A stretch of DNA of 64,000 nt from Alphaproteobacteria bacterium (GTDB lineage: Bacteria > Pseudomonadota > Alphaproteobacteria > Rhizobiales > Rhizobiaceae): positions 1 to 64,000 of the forward strand of contig BOKV01000016.1 of the NCBI GenBank assembly GCA_016861165.1, read 5' to 3'. A program made the position numbers and the translations under genes. The notes below the pieces were generated by a model. That model made no database searches. It had not been told where the DNA came from and worked only from the letters and a program-made list of their open reading frames with translations. Below are positions 1-9,628 of this stretch, one piece after another. Each line of letters starts with the position of its first letter. The first letter of the stretch is position 1.

Positions 1-113
1 ATCATCACCGAGGCACCCGCGCCATGCATCGCCTTCGCCATGCCGAGCCCGATGCCGCCATTGCCGCCGGTGACCAGCGCCACCCGTCCCGTCAGATCGA
101 ACAGCTTGCTCAC
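1..113 (-). CDS. SDR family oxidoreductase, N-terminal fragment
   Basis: Only the first 37 or so codons are inside the window; the gene runs off the left edge. The translation starts VSKLFDLTGRVALVTGGNGG, with the TGGNGGIGLG glycine motif that binds NAD(P) in short-chain dehydrogenases. The GTG start overlaps the TGA stop of carA (GTGA), so it is probably translationally coupled to and co-transcribed with carA. The substrate cannot be told from this fragment. Confidence 0.8.
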   Translation of the reverse strand, partial: MSKLFDLTGRVALVTGGNGGIGLGMAKAMHGAGASVM

Positions 114-1468
114 GCCGCCTTCCTCCCTTGCATCATCGTGACGAACCGCTCGAACAGGTGGTGGCTGTCGGTCGGCCCGGGGCTCGCCTCGGGGTGATAC
201 TGCACGCTGAACGCGGGCAGCGCCTCCGAGGCGATCCCCTCGTTCGTGCCGTCGAACAGCGACACATGCGTCACCCGCACGCTTTCCGGCAGGCTCTCGG
301 GGATCACCGCGAAGCCGTGGTTCTGGCTGGTGATCTCCACCTTGCCGGTGGCGAGCTCCTTCACCGGATGGTTGGCGCCCCGATGACCCTGGTGCAGCTT
401 GCGCGTCCTCCCCCCGAGCGCCAGCGCGAGCAACTGGTGCCCGAGGCAGATGCCGAACAGCGGCACGCGCTTCTCCAGCACGCCCTGGATCGCCGGCACG
501 GCGTAGTCCCCGGTCGCGGCCGGATCGCCCGGACCGTTGGAGAGGAACACGCCGTCCGGCGCGTGGCGCAGGATGTCCTCCGCGGACGCGGTCGCGGGCA
601 GCACCGTCACCCGGCAGCCGGCGGCGGCGAGGCAGCGCAGGATGTTGCGCTTCGCCCCGTAGTCGATCGCCACCACGTGGAAGCGCGGGCTCTCCTGCCG
701 CCCGTAACCCGCGGGCCAGGCCCAGACGGTTTCGTCCCAGGCGTACTGCTGGCGCGTGGTGACCTCACGCGCGAGGTCCATGCCCTCGAGCCCCGGCCAG
801 GCCCGCGCTTCGGCGACCAGCGCATCGAGGTCGAACTTCCCGTCCGCCGGATGCGCCAGCACGCCGGTGGGGGCGCCGGCAAGCCGGATGCGCCGGGTCA
901 GCCGCCGCGTGTCGATCCCCGCGATCCCCGGCAGGCCGTGCGAGACCAGCCACTCCGGCAGGCCGCGCGCCGCGCGCCAGTTCGAGGGCAGCGTCGGGTC
1001 GTCCTTCACCACCAGCCCGCGCGCGGCGGGCGTGGTGGTCTCGATGTCCTCGGCGTTGGTGCCGACATTGCCGATATGCGGGAAGGTGAAGGTGATGATC
1101 TGGCCGGCATAGGAGGGGTCGGTCAGCACCTCCTGGTAGCCGGTCATGGCCGTGTTGAAGCAGACCTCGCCGACCGCGGTGCCATGCGCGCCGAAGCCGC
1201 GGCCCCACAGCACCGCCCCGTCCGCCAGCACCAGCGCCGCGGTGGCCCCCACCGGGCGCCCGTCCGCGCCCGGCGCGGGCTCGGTCGACTCGGCGCCGGG
1301 CATGTCGGCGAGCGCGAGCCCGGTCTCCTTCAGGATCAGCGGCCAGTGCCTGGCGGGAATGGTGCGCGCCTGGCGCCACTTGCGGATGGCTTCGGTGCCG
1401 ACGCCGGTGAGCTGGGCCGCCCGGTCCGGGCCGCCGAGCAGGTCGATGATCTCGTCCACGCTGGCCAT
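110..1468 (-). CDS. carA: Carbamoyl-phosphate synthase small subunit with N-terminal helix-turn-helix domain
   Basis: Glutaminase subunit of carbamoyl-phosphate synthase: it releases ammonia from glutamine for CarB, feeding arginine and pyrimidine synthesis in the cytoplasm. The CarA body begins near residue 76 (ALVLADGAVLWGRGFG) and the class I amidotransferase triad is visible: Cys341 in GICLGHQ, His425 and Glu427 in YHPEASPGP. Residues 1 to about 58 are extra compared with ordinary CarA: a short helical domain with the pattern GGPDRAAQLTGVGTEAIRKW, like Cro/YdaS-type helix-turn-helix domains, followed by a Pro/Ala/Gly linker. The reading frame is continuous across the linker, so this is a real fusion rather than a frameshift. 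I recall that a small domain of this kind is known on CarA in Acetobacterales, but cannot check it. Downstream the SDR gene overlaps by four bases. Confidence 0.95.
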   Translation of the reverse strand: MASVDEIIDLLGGPDRAAQLTGVGTEAIRKWRQARTIPARHWPLILKETGLALADMPGAESTEPAPGADGRPVGATAALVLADGAVLWGRGFGAHGTAVGEVCFNTAMTGYQEVLTDPSYAGQIITFTFPHIGNVGTNAEDIETTTPAARGLVVKDDPTLPSNWRAARGLPEWLVSHGLPGIAGIDTRRLTRRIRLAGAPTGVLAHPADGKFDLDALVAEARAWPGLEGMDLAREVTTRQQYAWDETVWAWPAGYGRQESPRFHVVAIDYGAKRNILRCLAAAGCRVTVLPATASAEDILRHAPDGVFLSNGPGDPAATGDYAVPAIQGVLEKRVPLFGICLGHQLLALALGGRTRKLHQGHRGANHPVKELATGKVEITSQNHGFAVIPESLPESVRVTHVSLFDGTNEGIASEALPAFSVQYHPEASPGPTDSHHLFERFVTMMQGRKAA

Positions 1469-1596
1469 GGCGCCGGGATAAGGGAAGAGATTTCCCGCAG
1501 CAAGGCGATTCCGCGCATGGGAACTGCGTTCCCGAGGCTGCCACGGTGCGGGACACTCCCTTATAGTAGGGGACCAGACATCAGGGAGATCCGCGC
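1469..1596. promoter_or_regulatory. Divergent promoter region carA / yqeY-like
   Basis: The 128 bases separate two divergently transcribed genes, so promoters for both must lie here. A TTATAGTAG stretch near 1560 could be a -10 element for the rightward gene; CAGGGAG near 1580 is a plausible ribosome binding site. No operator dyad was seen. Confidence 0.4.
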
Positions 1597-2055
1597 ATGG
1601 CCCTGCGCGAGCAGTTCACCGAGGCGATGAAGGCCTCGATGAAGGCGGGCGACGCCGCCACCACCTCGACCGTCCGCATGATCATCGCGGAACTGAAGAA
1701 GGTGGACATCGAGGCCCGGCCCAAGGGCATCGAGGGGGTGAAGGATGGCGAGATCGTCGCCATGCTGCGCCGGATGGTGAAGTCGCGCCGCGAGAGCGTG
1801 GAGATGTACCGCCAGGGCAACCGCCAGGACCTGGTGGACAAGGAGCTTGCCGAGATCGCGGTGATCGAGCGCTTCCTGCCACCTGAGATGGACGAGGCGG
1901 CGCTTGAGGCCGCCGTGCGCACCGCCGTGGCCGAGACCGGAGCCGCCTCGGTGAAGGACATGGGCAAGGTGATGGCGGCGCTGAAGGCGAAGCACGGCGG
2001 GTCGCTCGACATGGCCAAGGCGGGGCCGATGGTGAAGGCGGCGCTGGCGGGCTGA
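1597..2055 (+). CDS. GatB/YqeY domain-containing protein
   Basis: A 152-residue protein of the YqeY family, resembling the C-terminal tRNA-binding domain of the amidotransferase subunit GatB. The start MALREQFTEAMKASMKAGD and the middle segment AVIERFLPPEMDEAALEAAV are typical. Length matches the family (about 150 residues). Its cellular role is not settled; it may act in tRNA-dependent amidation or RNA binding. It sits between carA (divergent) and dnaG (11 bases downstream), the usual alphaproteobacterial arrangement, and is probably in one operon with dnaG and rpoD. Confidence 0.9.
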   Translation: MALREQFTEAMKASMKAGDAATTSTVRMIIAELKKVDIEARPKGIEGVKDGEIVAMLRRMVKSRRESVEMYRQGNRQDLVDKELAEIAVIERFLPPEMDEAALEAAVRTAVAETGAASVKDMGKVMAALKAKHGGSLDMAKAGPMVKAALAG

Positions 2056-2065
2056 GGCCGCGCCG

Positions 2066-3835
2066 ATGGCGCTTCCCGAATCCTTCCTGGACGAACTGCG
2101 CGCGCGCACCCCGCTCGGCACGCTGATCGGACGGCGCGTGCGCCTCAACCGCGCCGGGCGGGAGCTGAAGGGCCTCTGCCCGTTCCACAACGAGAAGACG
2201 CCCTCCTTCCACGTCGTCGAGGACAAGGGCTTCTTCCACTGCTTCGGCTGCGGCGCGCACGGCGATGCGATCGGCTTCGTCATGCGGGCCGAGAACCTCG
2301 GCTTCATGGAGGCGGTGGAGCGGCTCGCCGGCGAGGCGGGCATGACCGTGCCGCGCGCGAGCCCCGAGGCCGCCGCCGCAGCCGAGCGCACTGCGAGCCT
2401 GTCCGCCATCGCCGAGGCCGCCGCCGCCGCCTTCATCCGCCGGCTGCATCTGCCCGAAGGCCGGCCCGCGCTCGAGTATCTGCGCCGCCGCGGCCTCGCG
2501 GACGAGACGATCCGGCTGTTCGGCCTCGGCTGGTCGGGCGAGGGCCGAGGCGCGATCGCGGCCGATCTGCGCGGCCAGGGCGTGACCGTCGAGCAGCTCG
2601 TCGCGGTCGGGCTGATGAAGCAGGAGGACGACCGCCCGCCGGTCGATCTGTTCTTCAACCGCGTGATGTTCCCGATCCGCGACCGGCGCGGAAGGGTGAT
2701 CGGCTTCGGCGGCCGCACGCTCGGCGACGGCCAGCCCAAGTACCTGAACGGGCCGGAAACCGCCCTCTTCTCCAAGCGCCGCACGCTCTACGGGCTCGAC
2801 CTCGCCCGCGCCAACGCGCGCTCGGGCGCCGAGCTGGTGGTGGTCGAGGGCTACATGGACGTGATCGCGCTGCACCAGGCCGGCTTCGGCGGCGCGGTCG
2901 CGCCCCTCGGCACGGCGCTGACCGCCGATCACCTGGCCGAGCTCTGGCGCGTCGCCCCTGCCCCGGTCCTCTGCTTCGACGGCGACGCTGCGGGCACACG
3001 CGCCGCGCTCCGCACCGCCGAGCTGGCGCTGCCGGCGCTCGCCCCGGGCCGGACGCTGGCACTCGCCACCCTGCCGCCGGGCGAGGATCCCGACACGCTG
3101 GTGCTCCGCGAGGGTGCCGGGGAGTTCCAGAAGGTTCTGGCGAACCGCCGGGGGCTCGCGGATGCGCTGTTCGACGCAGTCGCCACGGTGGCCGTCACCC
3201 CGGAGGAGCGCGCCGCCCAGCGCCGCCGCCTGGACGAGCTCGCCGAGCGCATTCCCGACCGCGACCTCCGCGAGGAGTACCGCCGCCACTTCCGCGACCG
3301 CTGGTTCCGCGCGCGCCCGGGCGGCCGCGCCGCCGGGCCCCGGCCGGCGCCGCGGCCGGTGCAGCGCCCGGCGCTCGCCGCCGACCGGTCACGCCGTCTG
3401 CGCGAGCGCAACCTGCTCGCGCTCCTGCTCACCCACCCCGCCCTGCTCCCCCGCTTCGAGGAGGCGCTGGCGGCGGAGCAGTTCGCCTCCCCGCACTGCG
3501 AGCAGGTCAGGACAGCCCTCATCGGGCTTGACCCCGCGGGGCTGCTCGACCAACTCCGCGCTTTGGGGCTTGCGGAGGCGCTGGAGGCCGTTCTCGGACG
3601 CGGCCTGACCGATATTCCGCCGACCACGCTGCCGGACGCCACCCCGGAGGAAGCGCGTGCCGCGATCGAGCACGCCTTTGCCGGGCTGCACCCCGAGCGG
3701 CTCGAGCGCGAGGTGGCGGAGGCGCGAGCGGCGCTCGCCAAGGATTTCTGCGAGGCGAACCTGCGTCGGCTGGAGGTCCTGGATCGGATGCGCGCCGAGC
3801 TGCGGGCGGAGCAGGTCGAGGACCTCGCCGAGTGA
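2066..3835 (+). CDS. dnaG: DNA primase
   Basis: Makes RNA primers at the replication fork, working with the DnaB helicase. The 589 residues show the N-terminal CHC2 zinc finger (CPFHNEKTPSFH then FFHCFGCGAHGD, about residues 38-70), a catalytic core, and the Toprim motifs VVVEGYMDV and CFDGDAAG near residues 255-310. The region around residues 415-440 is an Arg/Pro-rich linker, and the C-terminal part should bind helicase. Start ATG is 10 bases after the yqeY-like gene. The gene is especially GC-rich, for example only 11 of the 60 bases 2101-2160 are A or T. Confidence 0.97.
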   Translation: MALPESFLDELRARTPLGTLIGRRVRLNRAGRELKGLCPFHNEKTPSFHVVEDKGFFHCFGCGAHGDAIGFVMRAENLGFMEAVERLAGEAGMTVPRASPEAAAAAERTASLSAIAEAAAAAFIRRLHLPEGRPALEYLRRRGLADETIRLFGLGWSGEGRGAIAADLRGQGVTVEQLVAVGLMKQEDDRPPVDLFFNRVMFPIRDRRGRVIGFGGRTLGDGQPKYLNGPETALFSKRRTLYGLDLARANARSGAELVVVEGYMDVIALHQAGFGGAVAPLGTALTADHLAELWRVAPAPVLCFDGDAAGTRAALRTAELALPALAPGRTLALATLPPGEDPDTLVLREGAGEFQKVLANRRGLADALFDAVATVAVTPEERAAQRRRLDELAERIPDRDLREEYRRHFRDRWFRARPGGRAAGPRPAPRPVQRPALAADRSRRLRERNLLALLLTHPALLPRFEEALAAEQFASPHCEQVRTALIGLDPAGLLDQLRALGLAEALEAVLGRGLTDIPPTTLPDATPEEARAAIEHAFAGLHPERLEREVAEARAALAKDFCEANLRRLEVLDRMRAELRAEQVEDLAE

Positions 3836-3920
3836 TGCGTCCTGACCCCGCGAGACACACACATAGGGTAGGGGGTGTTTTTTCATGCCCCGGCCCCGAC
3901 CACCGACCGAGGTGACCCAT

Positions 3921-5876
<1,956 letters not shown>

Positions 5877-6049
5877 TTCGGCCCGGGCCGCAAGCCCCAC
5901 GCGCAGCAGCAGCCATTCGCGCGCCGGCTCGTCCCGCAGGAATTCGCCTTCGAACCATATGATCGTCGCCGTGCCTGGCAACGGCAACCTTCATGGCATT
6001 GCGCCGAGTTGATTTTGCCGGCGCCGCCACCGTGTGTATTGATCGGGCG

Positions 6050-6967
6050 ATGCAGTTCGTTCCAGCAGCATGGCGGCCGACGTTCAGATGGGGCATCCCC
6101 GCCTCGGTGTCGGTCCATGCGATTGTGCTGGCACTGTTGATCTTCGGACTGCCGCAGTTCGCGCACACGCCCGCCGAACCCGAAGCCATCGAGGTCGAAC
6201 TCACGGTTCCGCAAACCCCGCAGGAGCCGGAACAGGCCGAGCCGTCCGAACCGGCGCCGCAGGCACGAGAGGAGCAAGCCGAGGCGCCGGAACCGGTCCC
6301 CGACGCGGTCGCGCCCGGGGAGGAGCAAGCCGAGGCGCCGCAGGCGCCCGCCGAGCCGGATGCGGCCGCTGCCGCCGACCAGGCAGGCCAGCGGCCTGTT
6401 GCGATGCTGCGCCCGGTCTTCGAGTTCGCCGAGGAGAATGCCGGGCCGCGCCAGGCGCTCGACGGCGATGCCGTACGCTCATCAAGCGCCGCAACGGCGA
6501 CGCCGTCCGAAGCGGAACTGCCCGACACACCGGAGCAGATCGCCGCCACGCCCGACACGCCCGGGCCCGACGCCGTGGCCGTTCCGGCGCCGGCGCCCGA
6601 CCGGCCGCAGGCCGATAACCGCGCGCTCGATTCGCGACGCGACACCGGGGCGGCGGTGGCAACGACCGCGATGGAAGCGCTGCCGCGCGGCGTCCGTGCC
6701 GGCGAACTGTGCGTCACCGAACTGCGCGAGCAGCTGCGCCGGTCGCTGCCGCCCTTCTGGCCCGATCTGCTGCCGGCCTACCGGCTGGACGAGGGCACCG
6801 TCCTGCAGGTGCGCAGAGGCGCCTTCCGCGCCGAGGCGCAGTGGTATGAGCTGAGCTTCCGCTGCGAGATCGACGAGGCGGCAACCAGGGTCGAATCGTT
6901 CACGTTCCAGGTCGGAGCCGCCGTCCCGCGCAGCCAATGGCAGGAACGCGGCCTTCCTTCGCAATAG
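6050..6967 (+). CDS. DUF930 domain-containing protein with TonB-like N-terminus
   Basis: About 305 residues. One membrane segment near the N-terminus (ASVSVHAIVLALLIFGL) precedes a long Pro/Glu/Ala-rich region of about 170 residues, then a folded C-terminal part (about residues 215-305, from LCVTELREQLRR) that I assign to DUF930. The layout, with an inner-membrane anchor, a periplasm-spanning linker and a small C-terminal domain, is like TonB, but I see no TonB C-terminal signature; the function is unknown. ATG 6050 puts the membrane segment close to the start; an in-frame upstream ATG at 5993 would add 19 residues. It is the first gene after the change in composition at rpoD. Confidence 0.7.
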   Translation: MQFVPAAWRPTFRWGIPASVSVHAIVLALLIFGLPQFAHTPAEPEAIEVELTVPQTPQEPEQAEPSEPAPQAREEQAEAPEPVPDAVAPGEEQAEAPQAPAEPDAAAAADQAGQRPVAMLRPVFEFAEENAGPRQALDGDAVRSSSAATATPSEAELPDTPEQIAATPDTPGPDAVAVPAPAPDRPQADNRALDSRRDTGAAVATTAMEALPRGVRAGELCVTELREQLRRSLPPFWPDLLPAYRLDEGTVLQVRRGAFRAEAQWYELSFRCEIDEAATRVESFTFQVGAAVPRSQWQERGLPSQ

Positions 6968-7060
6968 GTCTGACGATCCTGGGAACGGCCGGTGACCCCC
7001 GGCGACCGGTGGCCACGCCGGCGGTTTTTCCGCAGGTACGCCCGTGTTATCCTGTCCCTG

Positions 7061-7630
7061 ATGAACGTGCCGCTCACCCACGCAGCCGAAGGGCTGGAAC
7101 GACGCGCCTTCTCCGTCGCCGACGTCATCCGCATGGTGGAGATCGGCGTGCTCGGGCGCGACGAACGCTTCGAACTGATCGGCGGGGAGATCGTGCCCAT
7201 GTCGCCCAAGGACCGGCGCCACGAACTGGTCAAGAGCGGTCTCTGCGAAATGCTGTTCGATGGCAGGCCGACAGACATCCGCATCATGGTGGAAACGACC
7301 CTCTATCTGTCGCGGGACGGCTTCGTCGAGCCGGACATCGTGCTCGTTCCCCGTGCGGCTGTCTTCGAAAGGCTGGCACCGACCGACGTCCGGCTCGTAG
7401 TCGAGATTTCCCATTCCACGCTCGCCTTCGACCTCGGCAGAAAGGCCACCATCTATGCCGCCCATCATGTCCCCGAAATGTGGGTGATCGATGCGGCGGG
7501 CCTCGTCACCCACGTGCACCGCGATCCGCGTGGCGACCGCTTCGCTGACATTCGAGTCGTGCCGCCGAACGAGGCCCTGATGCCGTTCGGGCCTTCGGGC
7601 CGGCCGATTAGGCTGGCCGACTTGTCCTGA
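7061..7630 (+). CDS. Uma2 family endonuclease-like protein, copy 1
   Basis: A 189-residue protein of the Uma2/DUF820 family, which has a PD-(D/E)XK nuclease-type fold. Family features are ELIGGEIVPMSP near residues 40-52, EPDIVLVP (the acidic position at about residue 91), VVEISHSTLAFDLGRKATIYA with the E...K pair, and VPEMWVIDA. No biological role is firmly established for this family; many bacteria hold several copies. ATG 7061 (MNVPLTH) is preferred over upstream starts because the second copy begins with the same residues. Codons 1-50 are nearly identical in DNA to copy 2, while the rest is clearly diverged. Confidence 0.85.
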   Translation: MNVPLTHAAEGLERRAFSVADVIRMVEIGVLGRDERFELIGGEIVPMSPKDRRHELVKSGLCEMLFDGRPTDIRIMVETTLYLSRDGFVEPDIVLVPRAAVFERLAPTDVRLVVEISHSTLAFDLGRKATIYAAHHVPEMWVIDAAGLVTHVHRDPRGDRFADIRVVPPNEALMPFGPSGRPIRLADLS

Positions 7631-7843
7631 CGGGTCCTGCTCGCCCTGCCCAGCCGCTTTGCGACCGCGCGCTCGGCATGGTAGTTTGCGACCATGAACG
7701 TGCCGCTCACCCACGCAGCCGAAGGGCTGGAACGACGCGCCTTCTCCGTCGCCGACGTGATCCGCATGGTGGAGATCGGCGTGCTCGGGCGCGATGAGCG
7801 CTTCGAACTGATCGGCGGGGAGATCGTGCCCATGTCGCCAAAG
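7061..7843 (+). repeat. Direct repeat: 5' ends of the two Uma2 genes
   Basis: Bases 7061-7210 and 7694-7843 differ at only four positions by my reading (offsets 66, 102, 105 and 147 from each ATG); homology then stops abruptly and only protein-level similarity continues. The upstream sequences of the two genes are unrelated, so the repeat starts at or very near the start codons. Confidence 0.9.
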
Positions 7844-8263
7844 GGGATCCGGCACGAGCGCCTGAAGATCTGGCTGTGCACCTTTCTCATCGAAAATCGG
7901 CCGAAGTCCGTTTCGGTTGCGCAGGAGACGACCTTCCATCTTGCCGACGACACCTTCATCGAGCCTGATTTCGTGCTCTATCCGGCCGATAAGGGTATCG
8001 AGAACCTGACCGCCGAGACCGCGCTCTTCGCCATCGAGATCGCCGATTCGAGCCTTGCCTACGACCTCGGCCGCAAGGCGGAACTCTACGCCCAGTTCGG
8101 CGTCCGCGAGATGTGGGTGATCGACGTCAATACGCTGCGCACCACCGTCCACCGCGAGCCGCGCGACGGCCGCTACCGATCGGTCGACGCCCATGCCCCC
8201 GGCACGCCGCTGCGGCCGCTGGCGGTGTCCGGCGTTACCATCAACCTTGGCGAGTACAACTGA
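7694..8263 (+). CDS. Uma2 family endonuclease-like protein, copy 2
   Basis: A second 189-residue Uma2 protein, in tandem with and the same length as copy 1, 63 bases downstream. It keeps the putative catalytic pattern: EPDFVLYP, then FAIEIADSSLAYDLGRKAELYA, and VREMWVIDV. The middle and end share only family-level similarity with copy 1, whereas the first 50 codons are almost the same, so one copy has probably been overwritten by gene conversion. It ends three bases before the hlyU-like gene, so the two may be co-transcribed. Confidence 0.85.
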   Translation: MNVPLTHAAEGLERRAFSVADVIRMVEIGVLGRDERFELIGGEIVPMSPKGIRHERLKIWLCTFLIENRPKSVSVAQETTFHLADDTFIEPDFVLYPADKGIENLTAETALFAIEIADSSLAYDLGRKAELYAQFGVREMWVIDVNTLRTTVHREPRDGRYRSVDAHAPGTPLRPLAVSGVTINLGEYN

Positions 8264-8266
8264 CCC

Positions 8267-8551
8267 ATGTCGTTCCTGAAGAAGCTGTTCGGCGGCGGCG
8301 CCACCGACCGTGAACCCACCGTCCTCGCCGAGGTCGAGCATGAGGGGTTCTTGATCCGCGCCATGCCGGTCAGGGAAGCCGGCGGCCAGTTCCGCGTCGC
8401 CGGAACCATCAGCAAGGATGTCGGCGGCCAGACGAAGATGCACCGCCTCATCCGCGCCGATCTGTTCTCCTCCGCCGACGATGCCACCGAGGCAACCATC
8501 CGCAAGGCCAAACAGGTCATCAAGGAGCAGGGCGACCGCTTGTTCGGCTGA
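8267..8551 (+). CDS. HlyU family protein
   Basis: A 94-residue protein starting MSFLKKLFGG and containing YEGF-like EHEGFLIRAMPVREAGGQFRVAG and IRADLFSSADDATE, the core of the HlyU family (PF10115). Despite the family name, taken from the Vibrio haemolysin regulator, the alphaproteobacterial members are small proteins without a clear helix-turn-helix, and their role is unknown. The gene starts three bases after the second Uma2 gene. Confidence 0.8.
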   Translation: MSFLKKLFGGGATDREPTVLAEVEHEGFLIRAMPVREAGGQFRVAGTISKDVGGQTKMHRLIRADLFSSADDATEATIRKAKQVIKEQGDRLFG

Positions 8552-8690
8552 CCGGCGGCGCCGCATCCGGGCCGACGCCGCCCTTGCGCTCGTCATGGCG
8601 GGGGCGCATGATTTCCGATCCGCAGATCTGAAAGACCGACGCCGGGAGCCGGAATGATCGCTGCCCGGCGCCGCCGGGAGGAGACCCGTC

Positions 8691-8984
8691 ATGACCACCT
8701 ATGTGCTGCTCACCAACTGGACCGAACAGGGCATCCGCGCCGTCCAGGATTCGCCGAAACGGCTCGATGCCGCCCGCAAGGTGCTGACCGACATGGGCGG
8801 CAGCTTCAAGGAGGTCTTCTTGACCATGGGCGAATACGACCTCGTCGCGATCGTCGAGGCACCCGACGATGCGGTCATGGCGCGCTTCGCGCTGCAGCTC
8901 GGCCGCACCGGCAATGTGCGCACCCGCACGCTGAAGGCGTTCCCCGAGGCCGCCTACCGCGAGATCATCAACTCGCTCGCCTGA
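8691..8984 (+). CDS. GYD domain-containing protein
   Basis: A 97-residue protein of the GYD family: TTYVLLTNWTEQGIRAVQDS at the start and MGEYDLVAIVEAPDD in the middle, where the GxYD motif gives the family its name. These are small ferredoxin-fold-like (dimeric alpha/beta) proteins of unknown function. GGGAGGAG about ten bases upstream of ATG 8691 is a strong ribosome binding site. It is followed 26 bases later by the YjbQ gene. Confidence 0.88.
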   Translation: MTTYVLLTNWTEQGIRAVQDSPKRLDAARKVLTDMGGSFKEVFLTMGEYDLVAIVEAPDDAVMARFALQLGRTGNVRTRTLKAFPEAAYREIINSLA

Positions 8985-9010
8985 GCCGGCGCGCTCGCAT
9001 CCGTAGGGTC

Positions 9011-9439
9011 ATGGGTCCCCTGCAGCAGACCATCGCGATCGAAACGCACGGGCCCGGCCTCTACGAATTCACCGATCGCGTGATCGGGTTCGTACGTGCC
9101 AGCGGCATCGATACCGGCCTCTTGACGCTGTTCGTGCGTCACACCTCCTGTTCGCTGCTCGTCCAGGAGAATGCCGATCCGGACGTGCGGCGCGATCTGG
9201 GCGAGTTCTTCCGCCGCCTGGTGCCGCCGGCGAGCGATCCCTCGATGCGCTGGATCGCCCACACCACCGAGGGACCCGACGACATGCCGGCCCACATCAG
9301 GGCGGCGCTGACGCAGGTGTCGCTCGCCGTTCCCGTAGCGGCCGGCCGGCCGCTGCTCGGCACCTGGCAGGGCATCTACCTGTTCGAGCACCGCGACCGG
9401 CCACACCGGCGCGAGGTCGTGCTGCATTTGAGCGCCTGA
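9011..9439 (+). CDS. YjbQ family protein (secondary thiamine-phosphate synthase-like)
   Basis: A 142-residue YjbQ/UPF0047 protein. Typical family segments are FVRHTSCSLLVQENADPDVRRDL, WIAHTTEGPDDMPAHI and LGTWQGIYLFEHR, with conserved His, Glu and Asp residues that form the presumed metal site. E. coli YjbQ has weak thiamine-phosphate synthase activity, but the true role is not known. ATG 9011 is chosen because conserved sequence begins directly (MGPLQQTIAIET); the open frame extends further upstream without family similarity. Confidence 0.88.
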   Translation: MGPLQQTIAIETHGPGLYEFTDRVIGFVRASGIDTGLLTLFVRHTSCSLLVQENADPDVRRDLGEFFRRLVPPASDPSMRWIAHTTEGPDDMPAHIRAALTQVSLAVPVAAGRPLLGTWQGIYLFEHRDRPHRREVVLHLSA

Positions 9440-9628
9440 GCGGACACCGCCGCCGAACATGCGCCGGTCGGATGCGACGGTTCCGCCAGCGGCAGGAAAA
9501 TGTCGCATCCGCCTTGAGGTTGTCTCATTTACGACATATAACAACCGCCTCCCGTTCCGAAGCATCCAATGGCCGGCCGCCCCGGACGTACCCGCGCGGC
9601 CGCCAGGAATGACCGAAAGGAGGCAATC

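Noticed and set aside
128..1630. 500-codon plus-strand frame opposite carA
   Set aside because: Arg/Gly/Pro-rich antisense shadow; the minus strand encodes a complete CarA with its catalytic triad.
3840..3900. GGGTAGGGGGTGTTTTTT before rpoD as a terminator
   Set aside because: There is a T-run but no pairing stem upstream of it, so it is more likely a promoter or leader feature.
5877..5987. Minus-strand frame from 5987 (reads IIWFEGEFLRDEPAREWLLL) as a truncated gene
   Set aside because: Codon pattern is coding-like, but it runs antisense through rpoD with no end of its own and starts at TTG without a ribosome site. It could be a gene fragment cut at the junction, but this cannot be supported.
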